Below are positions 49,669-57,931 of a stretch of DNA of 64,000 bases, in pieces. Each line of letters starts with the position of its first letter. The stretch's first letter is position 1. The translations under genes were made by a program, and so were the position numbers. Below the pieces are notes generated by a model that did not search any database, had not been told where the DNA came from, and saw nothing but the letters and a program-made list of their open reading frames with translations. Origin of the DNA: Capnocytophaga felis (GTDB lineage: Bacteria; Bacteroidota; Bacteroidia; Flavobacteriales; Flavobacteriaceae); the NCBI RefSeq assembly GCF_009684755.1, contig NZ_BLBC01000008.1, forward strand, positions 154,733-218,732, given 5' to 3'.

Positions 49669-49695
49669 CAAAGATATATAAAAATTGAATACAAA
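49669..49695 (-). promoter_or_regulatory. Putative promoter of the 1511-residue protein gene
   Basis: On the minus strand TATCTTTG (49669-49676) matches TAnnTTTG, with a TTTG (49692-49695) 15 bp upstream. The rest of 49591-49882 has no gene. Confidence 0.4.
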
Positions 49696-49882
49696 ATGCT
49701 GTTTTGTACATTTACAACATTTTTAATCCTTCTCAAAAGTAAGAATAGAGCATTTTACCAAAGTGTAAAATACAACCTCATAAAAACCGATATTTACCGC
49801 ATTTAAAAATTATTTTTACAACACATTTGATGCGTTATCCAATTTACAAACACGTTCCCTAATAATCGTATACTTAGTTCCT

Positions 49883-50878
49883 TTAATTTTTCTCATAAAT
49901 GTACAAATTCCCACCAGTATCCAAAATAAACATTTTGTCATTGTGAAATTCTATTTTTTCTACCATACTGACACTCAAAGGGCTTATCCATTCTCGTTTT
50001 CCTGTTTTTGTGTTGATTGCACCAACGGCATATTGCCCTCCCTCCAAACGCAATCCGTGAAAAACAAAACCATCTTTATAACAGGCTTTATTCATAATAG
50101 CGTTGTATTCTTGTCCGTTTAACAAAGCATTTTCTATACGAACAAAATTGATTAACTCGCCTTTTTCCAAATCGATTTCCATATAATGATAGCCATAACA
50201 ACCATAGGCTTTATCGCCCTCAATGGATAAGGTCATAAGCCCTGCGGGTAATTGTAATGAATAAATAATTTCGCCTGTTTGTAAATTTATTCTTAAAATA
50301 AACAATTGAGTAAGAACAATAAGCGTGTTATTGTATGAGTAAATTTCTCGGATTTCACCTTGTTTTAAGCTACCATCATAATCCTTGTAATTGGTAATCT
50401 CGCTAAAGTCTTTTTGCCAAAGGAGGGAGAAGTTGGTATATCTAAATAAAGTATTGTCTGTATTAGATATTATATCGCCAGAATCAAAAAATAAAACAAT
50501 CTCACCTTCAAAATCTATTTTTTGTAAAAGTTGAGATTTTTCAATCTCCAATAAATAAAAATCTACTTCAAATTTTCCAACAAATTTTCTGACAATACCA
50601 TATTCATTATCAACTATATAATAAAAAATATTTTCGTTCTCATCAAAAATTTTTTTTTCAAAAAATGTATCGACTTCAATTCCTTTAAATGATTCATCAA
50701 CAATAAATTTTTTCATACTATATAAGCTCCCTTCATAATTTTCGCCTATCTTTTTTATCAATTTAAAGGAGTATAAATCATAAACAAATATGGGACTACT
50801 ATTATTTTCTAAAATGAATAAAAAATTATTACAGATTTTAAAGTAAAATGCCTTTACTTTTTTTATTAAATTCATCAT
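49883..50878 (-). CDS. Beta-propeller (PQQ/WD40-like) candidate immunity protein
   Basis: The protein has 331 residues without a signal peptide. Repeated blades contain the pattern aromatic-x-TGE and LLWQKDF. Clear examples are FSLLWQKDFSEITNYKD, RINLQTGEIIYSLQLPAG and INTKTGKREWISPLS; the last blade ends KMFILDTGGNLYIYE. It begins 4 bp inside the end of the upstream nuclease module (ATGA overlap), the usual arrangement for a toxin and its immunity protein. Two paralogues lie to the right in the same relation to related nuclease modules. It is the last cassette in the array; no toxin module follows. Function as nuclease-toxin immunity is inferred from this context. Confidence 0.72.
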   Translation of the reverse strand: MMNLIKKVKAFYFKICNNFLFILENNSSPIFVYDLYSFKLIKKIGENYEGSLYSMKKFIVDESFKGIEVDTFFEKKIFDENENIFYYIVDNEYGIVRKFVGKFEVDFYLLEIEKSQLLQKIDFEGEIVLFFDSGDIISNTDNTLFRYTNFSLLWQKDFSEITNYKDYDGSLKQGEIREIYSYNNTLIVLTQLFILRINLQTGEIIYSLQLPAGLMTLSIEGDKAYGCYGYHYMEIDLEKGELINFVRIENALLNGQEYNAIMNKACYKDGFVFHGLRLEGGQYAVGAINTKTGKREWISPLSVSMVEKIEFHNDKMFILDTGGNLYIYEKN

Positions 50879-51414
50879 TCTACAATTTCAAATATTTGAT
50901 TAAAAATCTTATCTTCTTCTAATTTTTTAAGTAAAAAATCAAGTCTATTTTTGTTAGTTATTATTCTTGCCTCTTTTGGAAATAACTTTTTAACTTGCTC
51001 TAATTTAATCATTTCCAACTCCTCATTGGGAGTGCCGTCAGCTTTTTTGAGAGTGTTTATTATTTTTTCTTTTAAATTACTTTTATTTACCCCAGAGGTA
51101 GTATTAAAAACCCATTTTAGCTCATCCAATTTTTCAATATTTTGCAGGTCTTTAACAAACTGGTTTTTAATGGTTTCTGGGTAAAAATTACTCCAGTTTT
51201 TAAGCTCTAAATTTGTAATTTCAGTTCTGCCATTTACTCTTTTTTTAATTTCAATATCATAAATTCGTTTTATATCATCAGAGAGGTTGCTTACTTCAAA
51301 TCGTATACTGGCTCCCTCATCAAGCAGTTTGGTGGCATACTCTAACTGAAACTTATTCCAGCTGGTAAATGAATAAATTATTATTACTATCCAACAGAAA
51401 CATTTTGTCATCAT
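50875..51414 (-). CDS. Orphan toxin C-terminal module, PD-(D/E)XK-like nuclease (copy 1)
   Basis: From residue about 22 (KFQLEYATKLLDEGASIRFE) it is nearly identical to the C-terminal domain of the large toxin at 53837. The likely nuclease core is an aspartate in IYDIEIKKRVNG followed by LELKNW, giving the D...ExK pattern of restriction-like nucleases. It ends NQIFEIVE like its relatives. The first 20 residues (MMTKCFCWIVIIIYSFTS) come from reading the end of the upstream propeller gene in another frame. They are hydrophobic and signal-like. The module may be a silent cassette waiting for recombination, or be expressed alone. The middle differs from the other copies, so specificity may differ. 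Confidence 0.7.
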   Translation of the reverse strand: MMTKCFCWIVIIIYSFTSWNKFQLEYATKLLDEGASIRFEVSNLSDDIKRIYDIEIKKRVNGRTEITNLELKNWSNFYPETIKNQFVKDLQNIEKLDELKWVFNTTSGVNKSNLKEKIINTLKKADGTPNEELEMIKLEQVKKLFPKEARIITNKNRLDFLLKKLEEDKIFNQIFEIVE

Positions 51415-51936
51415 AAAATTTTGGGGGTGCTAAATTTGATTTTACTTCTTCTAAAAACTGATGTTCTTCGATTTGGGCTGTATGCGGATTGAGCTTTGCC
51501 AAATAATATTTCCCTTTATGCTTATCGCTGAAATACAAATAGTTATCATAAAAAGTCATATCACTACCCACCATAGCTAAGTTTGCTTTTTCATATTCTG
51601 GGTCGTGGTCAAAAGGGCGAATAAGCATTGTTTCTAACACTTTTTCGCCTTTTTCTAAATTTATTACCGAATAAAAAGCCCCTCTGGAAAGGTAAGCAAA
51701 GTTTTTGTTGATATGCAAAGTAAATGGCTGAAAATCATTATATTTTATTTGCCAAATAATATCTCCTTTTTCAATATCCATAGCTAATACAGAATTTCCT
51801 GCAACTGCAATGAGTTTATTTTCATAGAGATACACATTTTTTACATTGCCTTGATGAAATTCACCCCAATACTCATAACTGGTAATATCACTAAGATCTT
51901 TTTGCCAGAGAAGAATAATTTCCGTTTTTTTATCTA

Positions 51937-51951
51937 TATATATATATATCC
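51937..51951. repeat. (TA)7 microsatellite at a frameshift
   Basis: A 15-nt TA tract inside the broken propeller gene. Losing one TA unit joins the upstream frame to the downstream frame. Confidence 0.9.
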
Positions 51952-52033
51952 TTCTTTTTCTAATATTAAAAAATCATTATAAAGATAGCTAAATAATTTT
52001 TTTTCTGAAAAAGGAAAAATGTCTAATTTATAG

Positions 52034-52041
52034 TTTTTTTT
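52034..52041. repeat. T8 homopolymer at a frameshift
   Basis: Eight T (A on the coding strand). Adding one would restore the frame of the propeller gene. Confidence 0.8.
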
Positions 52042-52069
52042 ATTAAATCGATATAAAAAATCTTTATTT

Positions 52070-52090
52070 TATATATATATATATATATAT
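52070..52090. repeat. (TA)10 microsatellite in the broken propeller gene
   Basis: A 21-nt TA tract translated as alternating isoleucine and tyrosine, directly after EENDIYIYIY begins. It is currently in frame with the start. Confidence 0.9.
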
Positions 52091-52377
52091 CATTTTCTTC
52101 TAAAAATGAAAAATATAGTTGCTTTTTAAAAGTCAGTAATTTTATCCCTTCATTAGAATAGAATATTGTTTTTTCATCATTAAAAGAAACAATAAAATTG
52201 GTATTTGTTATATTAAAACGATAAACTTGTGCCATATCAAAAAAAGTTATTTCTTTCTTGATATTTCCGAAACTATCTATTTCTACTAATTTCTTTTCTT
52301 CTTTTAAATAAAGATATAATTTACTTCCTTTATTATTTAAAGAAACCTTTTCTATTTTTTTTATTTGTTTATACACA

Positions 52378-52857
52378 CTATTCAACTATTTCAAAAATTT
52401 GATTAAATATTTTTTCATCATCCAATGCTTGTATCAAATCTTTTGCGTTATCTATATCTACTCCAAAGAGTTTTGATACTTTTTTAGAAAATATATCTTC
52501 TTCACCAAACAATTTATCCACTTCCTCAATGGGAGTGCCGTCGGCTTTTTTGAGAGCTTTAATTACATTCTCTTTTAAAGTTGTTGCGTCAATATTTTTA
52601 TTGGCTTTAAAGATATATTTTTTCTGTCCTAATTCTGTAAAATTTACATCGGCAAGGTCGGGTATAAATTGCTTTCTAAATGAGCTATTGCTCCAATTTG
52701 CCCAAGTACTCCAATCTTTAAACTCTAATTTAGAGCCACTTAGCATTTCAATATCGTATTTACGCAACTTGGTAATACCATCGCCTAAATCTAATTCAAA
52801 TTTCTCGCTGGTAAATAAACAAATCCCCACCAGTATCCAAAATAAACATTTTGTCAT
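52378..52857 (-). CDS. Orphan toxin C-terminal module, PD-(D/E)XK-like nuclease (copy 2)
   Basis: The module begins at residue about 18 (EKFELDLGDGITK) and contains RKYDIEMLSGSKLEFKDW, giving the D...ExK nuclease pattern. KALKKADGTPIEE in the middle and NQIFEIVE at the end tie it to the other two copies, but the central part differs. The start ATG lies inside the 3' end of the upstream propeller gene, in another frame, so the first residues (MTKCLFWILVGICLFTS) are hydrophobic and signal-like. Its partner immunity gene downstream is the frameshifted one at 51353-52385. If the toxin were active and the immunity gene off, the cell would be at risk, so the toxin module is probably silent. Confidence 0.68.
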   Translation of the reverse strand: MTKCLFWILVGICLFTSEKFELDLGDGITKLRKYDIEMLSGSKLEFKDWSTWANWSNSSFRKQFIPDLADVNFTELGQKKYIFKANKNIDATTLKENVIKALKKADGTPIEEVDKLFGEEDIFSKKVSKLFGVDIDNAKDLIQALDDEKIFNQIFEIVE

Positions 52858-53824
52858 TGTGAAATTCTATTTCATCGGCTTTTTCGTAAGTGTCTATTTT
52901 GTGTATCCATTGATAATTAGCTGTTTCTGGGTCAATGGCAATAACAAAGGAATCTCCTGCATCATAAACCAAGTACCACAGCAAACCATCATTATAAACC
53001 ACACGATGCCCTGCTGCCCAATAAGTTTTGCCCTCGTACTCAAAATCTGGTAAATCAGCATATTCCCTGCCATAATCGTACATTTCGCCATTATCAAGAT
53101 TGACTCTGTAAAGAGAACCTCCTGTACAAACATAGCCAAAGTTACCTACGACCTCCATAGTACGAGCGTAAGACTCTGTTTTCCAGATAAGTGAACCATC
53201 TTGTGGGTTCAGACTTAAAATACCAAAAGTAGATACTACAATAAAATTATCTTTATAAGTATAAATTTCTTGTATTCGTAATTGGTTGTTTTTGCTGTCT
53301 TCTTTGTTAAAAAAATCACGAATGTTCTTTTGCCAGAGGAGGGAGAAGTCATTTTTTATATATATATATATATATATATCTTTTTTAGAAATTAATAAAT
53401 GTTCGGTTATAAAAAGTGTAACGCCTTTTATTTCTGTTGCTCTTTTTTCTAAAATTTTGCCTTTTGAAATATCAAAAATAATTATTTCTTTATCTCGAAT
53501 ATTATAGAAAATATTTTTATAATAACACCTTTTCGCATATAGGTTTAGTGAAATTTTTTTATTAGAAATAATCTCTTTTGTATTTCTGTCATAAATAAAT
53601 AAATCATCAAAAATTTGGTCTTCACTATCATTATATAAATTAAATATAATAACATCTTTACTTACATAATAATTAGCAATATCTTTCTCTTTAGATTGCC
53701 AGAGAATATCTCCATTTAACGATAATTCTTGTAAATATTCTATCCCTTTTCTATTAACATATATACGATTATCTATACACATATAACCATATAAATCACT
53801 AATTTTTTGTGCTAACCTATACAT
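52796..53824 (-). CDS. Beta-propeller (PQQ/WD40-like) candidate immunity protein, intact copy
   Basis: The protein has 342 residues, no signal peptide, starting 12 bp after the large toxin ends. Blades carry NGDILWQSKEKDI, FSLLWQKNIRDFF, NPQDGSLIWKTE, VNLDNGEMYDYG and the last blade KMFILDTGGDLFIYQRE. Residues around 155-165 (KKDIYIYIYIKNDF) are encoded by a 23-nt TA tract, here in frame. The 3' end contains, in another frame, the start of the next orphan toxin module. Position directly behind the nuclease toxin suggests it neutralises that toxin; this is inference. Confidence 0.75.
   Translation of the reverse strand: MYRLAQKISDLYGYMCIDNRIYVNRKGIEYLQELSLNGDILWQSKEKDIANYYVSKDVIIFNLYNDSEDQIFDDLFIYDRNTKEIISNKKISLNLYAKRCYYKNIFYNIRDKEIIIFDISKGKILEKRATEIKGVTLFITEHLLISKKDIYIYIYIKNDFSLLWQKNIRDFFNKEDSKNNQLRIQEIYTYKDNFIVVSTFGILSLNPQDGSLIWKTESYARTMEVVGNFGYVCTGGSLYRVNLDNGEMYDYGREYADLPDFEYEGKTYWAAGHRVVYNDGLLWYLVYDAGDSFVIAIDPETANYQWIHKIDTYEKADEIEFHNDKMFILDTGGDLFIYQREI
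53357..53379. repeat. (TA)11 microsatellite inside an intact immunity gene
   Basis: A 23-nt TA tract at the same place in the propeller, just before FSLLWQK, as the tracts in the broken paralogue. Change by one unit would disrupt the gene. Confidence 0.9.
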
Positions 53825-53836
53825 ATAACTATTAAT

Positions 53837-56800
53837 TTATTCCACTATTTCAAAGAACTTGTTAAAATTCTCAGGTTTATCTAACCAATCTAAAAAGGAG
53901 TTAGAAGATACCTCATTTGTGTTCATCCATAAAATTACTTTATCTTTGAAGCCGTCATTTTTAAACAACTTACTAATTTCCTCAATGGGAGTGCCGTCAG
54001 CTTTTTTGAGAGCTTTAATTACATTGGTTTTTAATACACTTATATCAGAAATATTATTCGTTTTATTAAAAATCCATTGTATATTACCCAATTCTCCCAT
54101 TTTTTGCAGGTCTTTAACAAACTGGTTTTTAATGGTTTCTGGGTAAAAATTACTCCAGTTTTTAAGCTCTAAATTTGTAATTTCAGTTCTGCCATTTACT
54201 CTTTTTTTAATTTCAATATCATAAATTCGTTTTATATCATCAGAGAGGTTGCTTACCTCAAAGCGTATACTGGCTCCCTCTTCAAGCAGTTTGGTGGCAT
54301 ACTCTAACTGAAATTTTCCACCTTTAAATTTTTTCCAGTGCTGTGCCATATCGGTTATCACCTTGTCAAAACCAGGTACATTTTTAAGTTTTTCTAATGT
54401 TTTTTTATCAATAGAATTTAGAAAATTATCCGTTGCAACAATAATTTTATTTATATTCTCTTCATTGCCAACAGGGATAAGATTTCCGTCAACTTCTATT
54501 ATTTTTATTCCGTTTTGGTCAGAAATAAGGTTTTCCAAATCCTTTTGCGAAAGCTCATCAAGTTTCTTTTTGAGGTTTATATCGGGTAAGGGCAATCCTG
54601 CATAGAGTTTGTTTGTGCCAAACCTGATTTTTAACTCGTATTTCTCAATAAACTTTAAGTTGTCAAAAACAAATCTGACCGCTTTGGTTGACTTATCAAA
54701 AACGACTGTCACTCCTTTTCCTGCGTATTTGGCAAGATGATGAATAGGGTCTAAAACATCAGCTACTTTTGCTATTTTAGCCAGTTTTCCTACCTTTGCA
54801 AAAGAAAGTGCTATGGTAAGCACCTCCGAAATATCCTTTCCTACTTGGTGGGCTATTTGGTATTGATTGCCTTGGTGAGCCTCTTTTATCATCGACCAGA
54901 GACATACGTTATCGCCCTTACTTTCCGTACAGAAAAAATCCATCTTCTTCAAGCCTTCCATTATCATAGTAAAGCTTGTTTCACCTGTCAATAAATCACT
55001 CATAAAATCAGGAAGATCTTTTACCTGACCTACAAGTCCGTTCCATATTCCGCATTTTATCGCAAAATAGGTTTCAGGAATATTTTTGTTAGGGGCAAAA
55101 TCTGCTATTTTTAAGGCAATTGCATTAACATCTATATGGCTGATGTAATATAAAGTTGGGTTATAATTAGGCAATTCTGGATTATAGTAATGTTCAGGAA
55201 TTTCTAAATATCCTACCATTTCAGATAAGGCATCAAGGATATCTGCCAACATCATTTTTGAGGTAAAGCCAGCTTTGCTCAATGCAGCTTTCATACTACA
55301 TACAATCGCTAAATTAGGGTGTGTATTAACGCAACCTGCAAACGATATTCGTTTTACAACCCATTGCCCACCTTCATAATTAGCCCAAATAAAAACTTCG
55401 TCATCCTCAGGAGAGGATAAGAATTTTTCTACGACATTTTGCTTCTTGCCATCTTTAGTCATTAACACAAATGTATTAACGCCTATTTTTTCTTTACTTT
55501 TGGCTATTTGGCTGTTGTACAGACTTATTTCATCAGAAGTTACTTCTCCTATTGCTAATACATTACTGATAGTAGGGATTCCTGAGCAAAGTTTACCTTT
55601 GATATTTTGAGATATGCCGTTAAAGGTGATATATTCCTTATTATCAACACCTATTTTAAGTGGCTTAACATCTTCTGTAATGATTTCATAGGCTTCTTTT
55701 GGTAAAGAATCTTGTTTAAGTCCACCCTTATATAATCTGTAACTTTCAGCGTGTTTTTCATCTTGTGTATAATAATAAGGTAGGTACATTTCTCCTTTAT
55801 AGAACACTCCTGCCACTTGCCCTGAATGTTCCTTAGGATCTTGAGCCACAAAGGCAAAAGGGTAAGCACCATTCTTAAATAAGATTTTTCTGCCGTCCAA
55901 ATCCTCATAAACCCTATTTTTGTCTATCAAAACACGAGGAATGCAAACAACATATTCTAATTTCTTAATGATATACTCCCCATCACTTTGCTCTTCAAAG
56001 AATCCTATCCTCAATTTTGGGTCGTTTATTTGTTTCCAATCAGAATAAGCAAAAGTAGTTTCTTGGGCGTAATCCATTAGGGTTCTGAATGTTCCCTTTT
56101 TGGTTTCGTCCTTTTTGAAGGGGTGTTCCAGCTTAAAAATACCGTGACCCAGCTCGTGAGCGATGGTTCGCTCATTTGCGTCCATCACGAAGCCAAACTG
56201 ACCACCCAACCGCATATAACCCGCCTGTGAGCTTTCCTGTTTGCCTACAAAAACGTAGTACGTGTCTGGTTTTACTTCTCGCTCCGATTTGTACCAAGCA
56301 ATAATAGCTTGTTGCTCAGGGCTGTATGTTGAAAGGTCGCCAAAGGCATTTTCCGTATCGATTTTTTTCTTAACGGGAAAGACCTTATCCGTTGAAATCG
56401 TGAGTTTTATCCCTACTTTGGCATAAATCGCTTTGATTTTTTCGGTATCGATTGGTAAGTTTTCCGCAGTGGGAATAAGGGTTACATTTACCTCTTTTTC
56501 AGAAAGATGTGCCAAAATATACTTGCCGATAACCTCTTCTTTTTCGGTGTTTGTATTTTTGGCAACCACCCAGAGTTCTTCATCGGCAAAATCAAAAAGT
56601 CCTTTGCGTGAGATTTCAAAAACGCCGTCTTTTTCTTTTTTCGAATCGATTTTTAGCCCTTTATCCGTCTGAAAATGAAAGCTGTATCGCAAGGCATCTT
56701 TCTGTTTTATAACTACCTGAAACACATCGTTTTTGCCTTTTACCAATGCCTTGTGAGGGATTTCGCCCGAAGCATCAAAAGCAAATTCACTTTGCGAAAA

Positions 56801-57124
56801 ATCCCATTGTATTTCGAAATTTTCGGGTTTGGGTTGTCCTTTTGGCAGATTATTTTTTCCTTGATTTTGAGCCAGTTTGGTATCTGCTTTTTCCCCTACG
56901 GAAGTTACTTCGCCTTTTTCATCGAGTGTCCACGTTTTGCCCGAAGCATCGGAAAGTTGGTAGTCCGACCCTGCCGGCAACACCACCTGCGGAGCGACGC
57001 CTGTTTTTTCGTCAGGCTTACCAATAACAACAACACGTCCGTTTTCGTCTTTTTTGACTTGGGCAATTTCAAAATCAATTTTGTTGGTTTTTACTCCCGC
57101 ATCGCCAAAAATCTCGTTTTTACT
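53837..57124 (-). CDS. Large polymorphic-toxin fragment: zincin domain plus PD-(D/E)XK-like nuclease C-terminus
   Basis: The frame is open from a stop at 57125-57127 with no ATG before the conserved region; the first usable codon may be a GTG at 56986 (1049 residues). So it looks headless. About residue 273 counted from the GTG is TIAHELGHGIFKLEH, an HExxHGxxxxxxxH zinc-protease motif, perhaps for self-processing. A long middle follows, with a hydrophobic pre-toxin-like stretch (AHQVGKDISEVLTIALSFAK). From about 890 (GKFQLEYATKLLEEG) comes the nuclease module with IYDIEIKKRVNG and LELKNW, repeated as orphans to the left. The immunity gene at 52796 follows after 12 bp. The N-terminus was probably lost by recombination. 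Confidence 0.75.
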   Translation of the reverse strand, partial: SKNEIFGDAGVKTNKIDFEIAQVKKDENGRVVVIGKPDEKTGVAPQVVLPAGSDYQLSDASGKTWTLDEKGEVTSVGEKADTKLAQNQGKNNLPKGQPKPENFEIQWDFSQSEFAFDASGEIPHKALVKGKNDVFQVVIKQKDALRYSFHFQTDKGLKIDSKKEKDGVFEISRKGLFDFADEELWVVAKNTNTEKEEVIGKYILAHLSEKEVNVTLIPTAENLPIDTEKIKAIYAKVGIKLTISTDKVFPVKKKIDTENAFGDLSTYSPEQQAIIAWYKSEREVKPDTYYVFVGKQESSQAGYMRLGGQFGFVMDANERTIAHELGHGIFKLEHPFKKDETKKGTFRTLMDYAQETTFAYSDWKQINDPKLRIGFFEEQSDGEYIIKKLEYVVCIPRVLIDKNRVYEDLDGRKILFKNGAYPFAFVAQDPKEHSGQVAGVFYKGEMYLPYYYTQDEKHAESYRLYKGGLKQDSLPKEAYEIITEDVKPLKIGVDNKEYITFNGISQNIKGKLCSGIPTISNVLAIGEVTSDEISLYNSQIAKSKEKIGVNTFVLMTKDGKKQNVVEKFLSSPEDDEVFIWANYEGGQWVVKRISFAGCVNTHPNLAIVCSMKAALSKAGFTSKMMLADILDALSEMVGYLEIPEHYYNPELPNYNPTLYYISHIDVNAIALKIADFAPNKNIPETYFAIKCGIWNGLVGQVKDLPDFMSDLLTGETSFTMIMEGLKKMDFFCTESKGDNVCLWSMIKEAHQGNQYQIAHQVGKDISEVLTIALSFAKVGKLAKIAKVADVLDPIHHLAKYAGKGVTVVFDKSTKAVRFVFDNLKFIEKYELKIRFGTNKLYAGLPLPDINLKKKLDELSQKDLENLISDQNGIKIIEVDGNLIPVGNEENINKIIVATDNFLNSIDKKTLEKLKNVPGFDKVITDMAQHWKKFKGGKFQLEYATKLLEEGASIRFEVSNLSDDIKRIYDIEIKKRVNGRTEITNLELKNWSNFYPETIKNQFVKDLQKMGELGNIQWIFNKTNNISDISVLKTNVIKALKKADGTPIEEISKLFKNDGFKDKVILWMNTNEVSSNSFLDWLDKPENFNKFFEIVE

Positions 57125-57125
57125 T

Positions 57126-57138
57126 TATGTCAAAGAAC
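57126..57138. repeat. Cassette-junction repeat, copy A
   Basis: TATGTCAAAGAAC occurs here and at 61202-61214. Both copies lie between the stop of an immunity gene and the open frame of the next toxin fragment. Confidence 0.6.
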
Positions 57139-57159
57139 GTTTTTAATATATTTAAGAAT

Positions 57160-57924
57160 TTAATATCTTTTGATTTCCAATTTATCTACTTCAAGATATT
57201 CAATTATTTTTCGTTGTTTCTCCTGATTATAAAGCAAATGAGGCTTCATAATATCATCCATAAGTTGCATTTCAATAATTCCATTAGGAAGTTCTTTAAC
57301 GTAAATAGCTTCCGTAAAATTCAATATTTTTTCTTTTCCAAAAAGGTATTGAGCTTCCTTACCAAACCATATTTTATAGGCAGGATAAAAATCAAACTTT
57401 TCCAAGTGACGAACTCTACCAACATTTTTAGATATATCTAATAGCTCCATTTGTATATTTTCATTAAAATAAAGCTTGGATTTATCATACTTTATTTTGT
57501 AAAAGTCATAAGTTTGCGGATTATCAGTAGATTGCAAGAAATTATATTCAGAATTGATCAAAAATGAAATATTTAAATTTTCATTTATGATGATTTGATT
57601 GTTTGGAAAAACATCTATATTTGTAAAATAAAAATTCATATGATCATTTCCCCATCGATTTCTTCCCACAGCAAAAACTTGTTTTTTCTTATTTTTAAGC
57701 ATACAAGATTTGTTAACTATATCAAAGTTCTTTATATATTCATACCATTCATTTGATAAATTATTTCCATCATAAATTTTCATTTCTTTATGATTCGATA
57801 AGTCATAATTCATTGGATAAGTTACACCATTTTTTAACAATTCCAACAATATCAGGCTTATGGTATTACTACTAAAACTTTTCTCCTTGTAATACCCTCT
57901 ATAATAAATACTATTTTCTATCAT
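57160..57924 (-). CDS. Candidate immunity protein for the toxin at 57932
   Basis: The protein has 254 residues from the ATG at 57922-57924 (MIENSIYYRGYYKE). A longer frame back to 57945 would begin at a TTG inside the toxin gene, so I preferred the ATG. There is no signal peptide, membrane segment or recognised motif; composition is rich in tyrosine, asparagine and lysine (FAVGRNRWGNDHMNFYF). It follows the nuclease toxin by 7 bp. I do not recognise the family; immunity is inferred from position only. Confidence 0.62.
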   Translation of the reverse strand: MIENSIYYRGYYKEKSFSSNTISLILLELLKNGVTYPMNYDLSNHKEMKIYDGNNLSNEWYEYIKNFDIVNKSCMLKNKKKQVFAVGRNRWGNDHMNFYFTNIDVFPNNQIIINENLNISFLINSEYNFLQSTDNPQTYDFYKIKYDKSKLYFNENIQMELLDISKNVGRVRHLEKFDFYPAYKIWFGKEAQYLFGKEKILNFTEAIYVKELPNGIIEMQLMDDIMKPHLLYNQEKQRKIIEYLEVDKLEIKRY

Positions 57925-57931
57925 AAAGCTC

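Larger units (their letters stand above)
51353..52385 (-). pseudogene. Frameshifted beta-propeller immunity gene (possibly phase-OFF)
   Basis: The stretch encodes a paralogue of the two intact propeller genes in three frames. Residues from about 1-120 (from a TTG at 52385) read to a stop just after a T8 run at 52034-52041. One extra T there (nine) opens the frame KLDIFPFSEKKLFSYLYND up to a (TA)n tract at 51937-51951. One TA unit fewer there opens the third frame DKKTEIILLWQKDLSDIT, which runs to FLLDSNNNLFIYQLE and the stop at 51353. With both changes the gene would be 1032 bp, 343 residues, close to the 342 of its neighbour. The damage is thus confined to slippage-prone runs. Sequencing error at the T run is possible. 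Confidence 0.7.
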
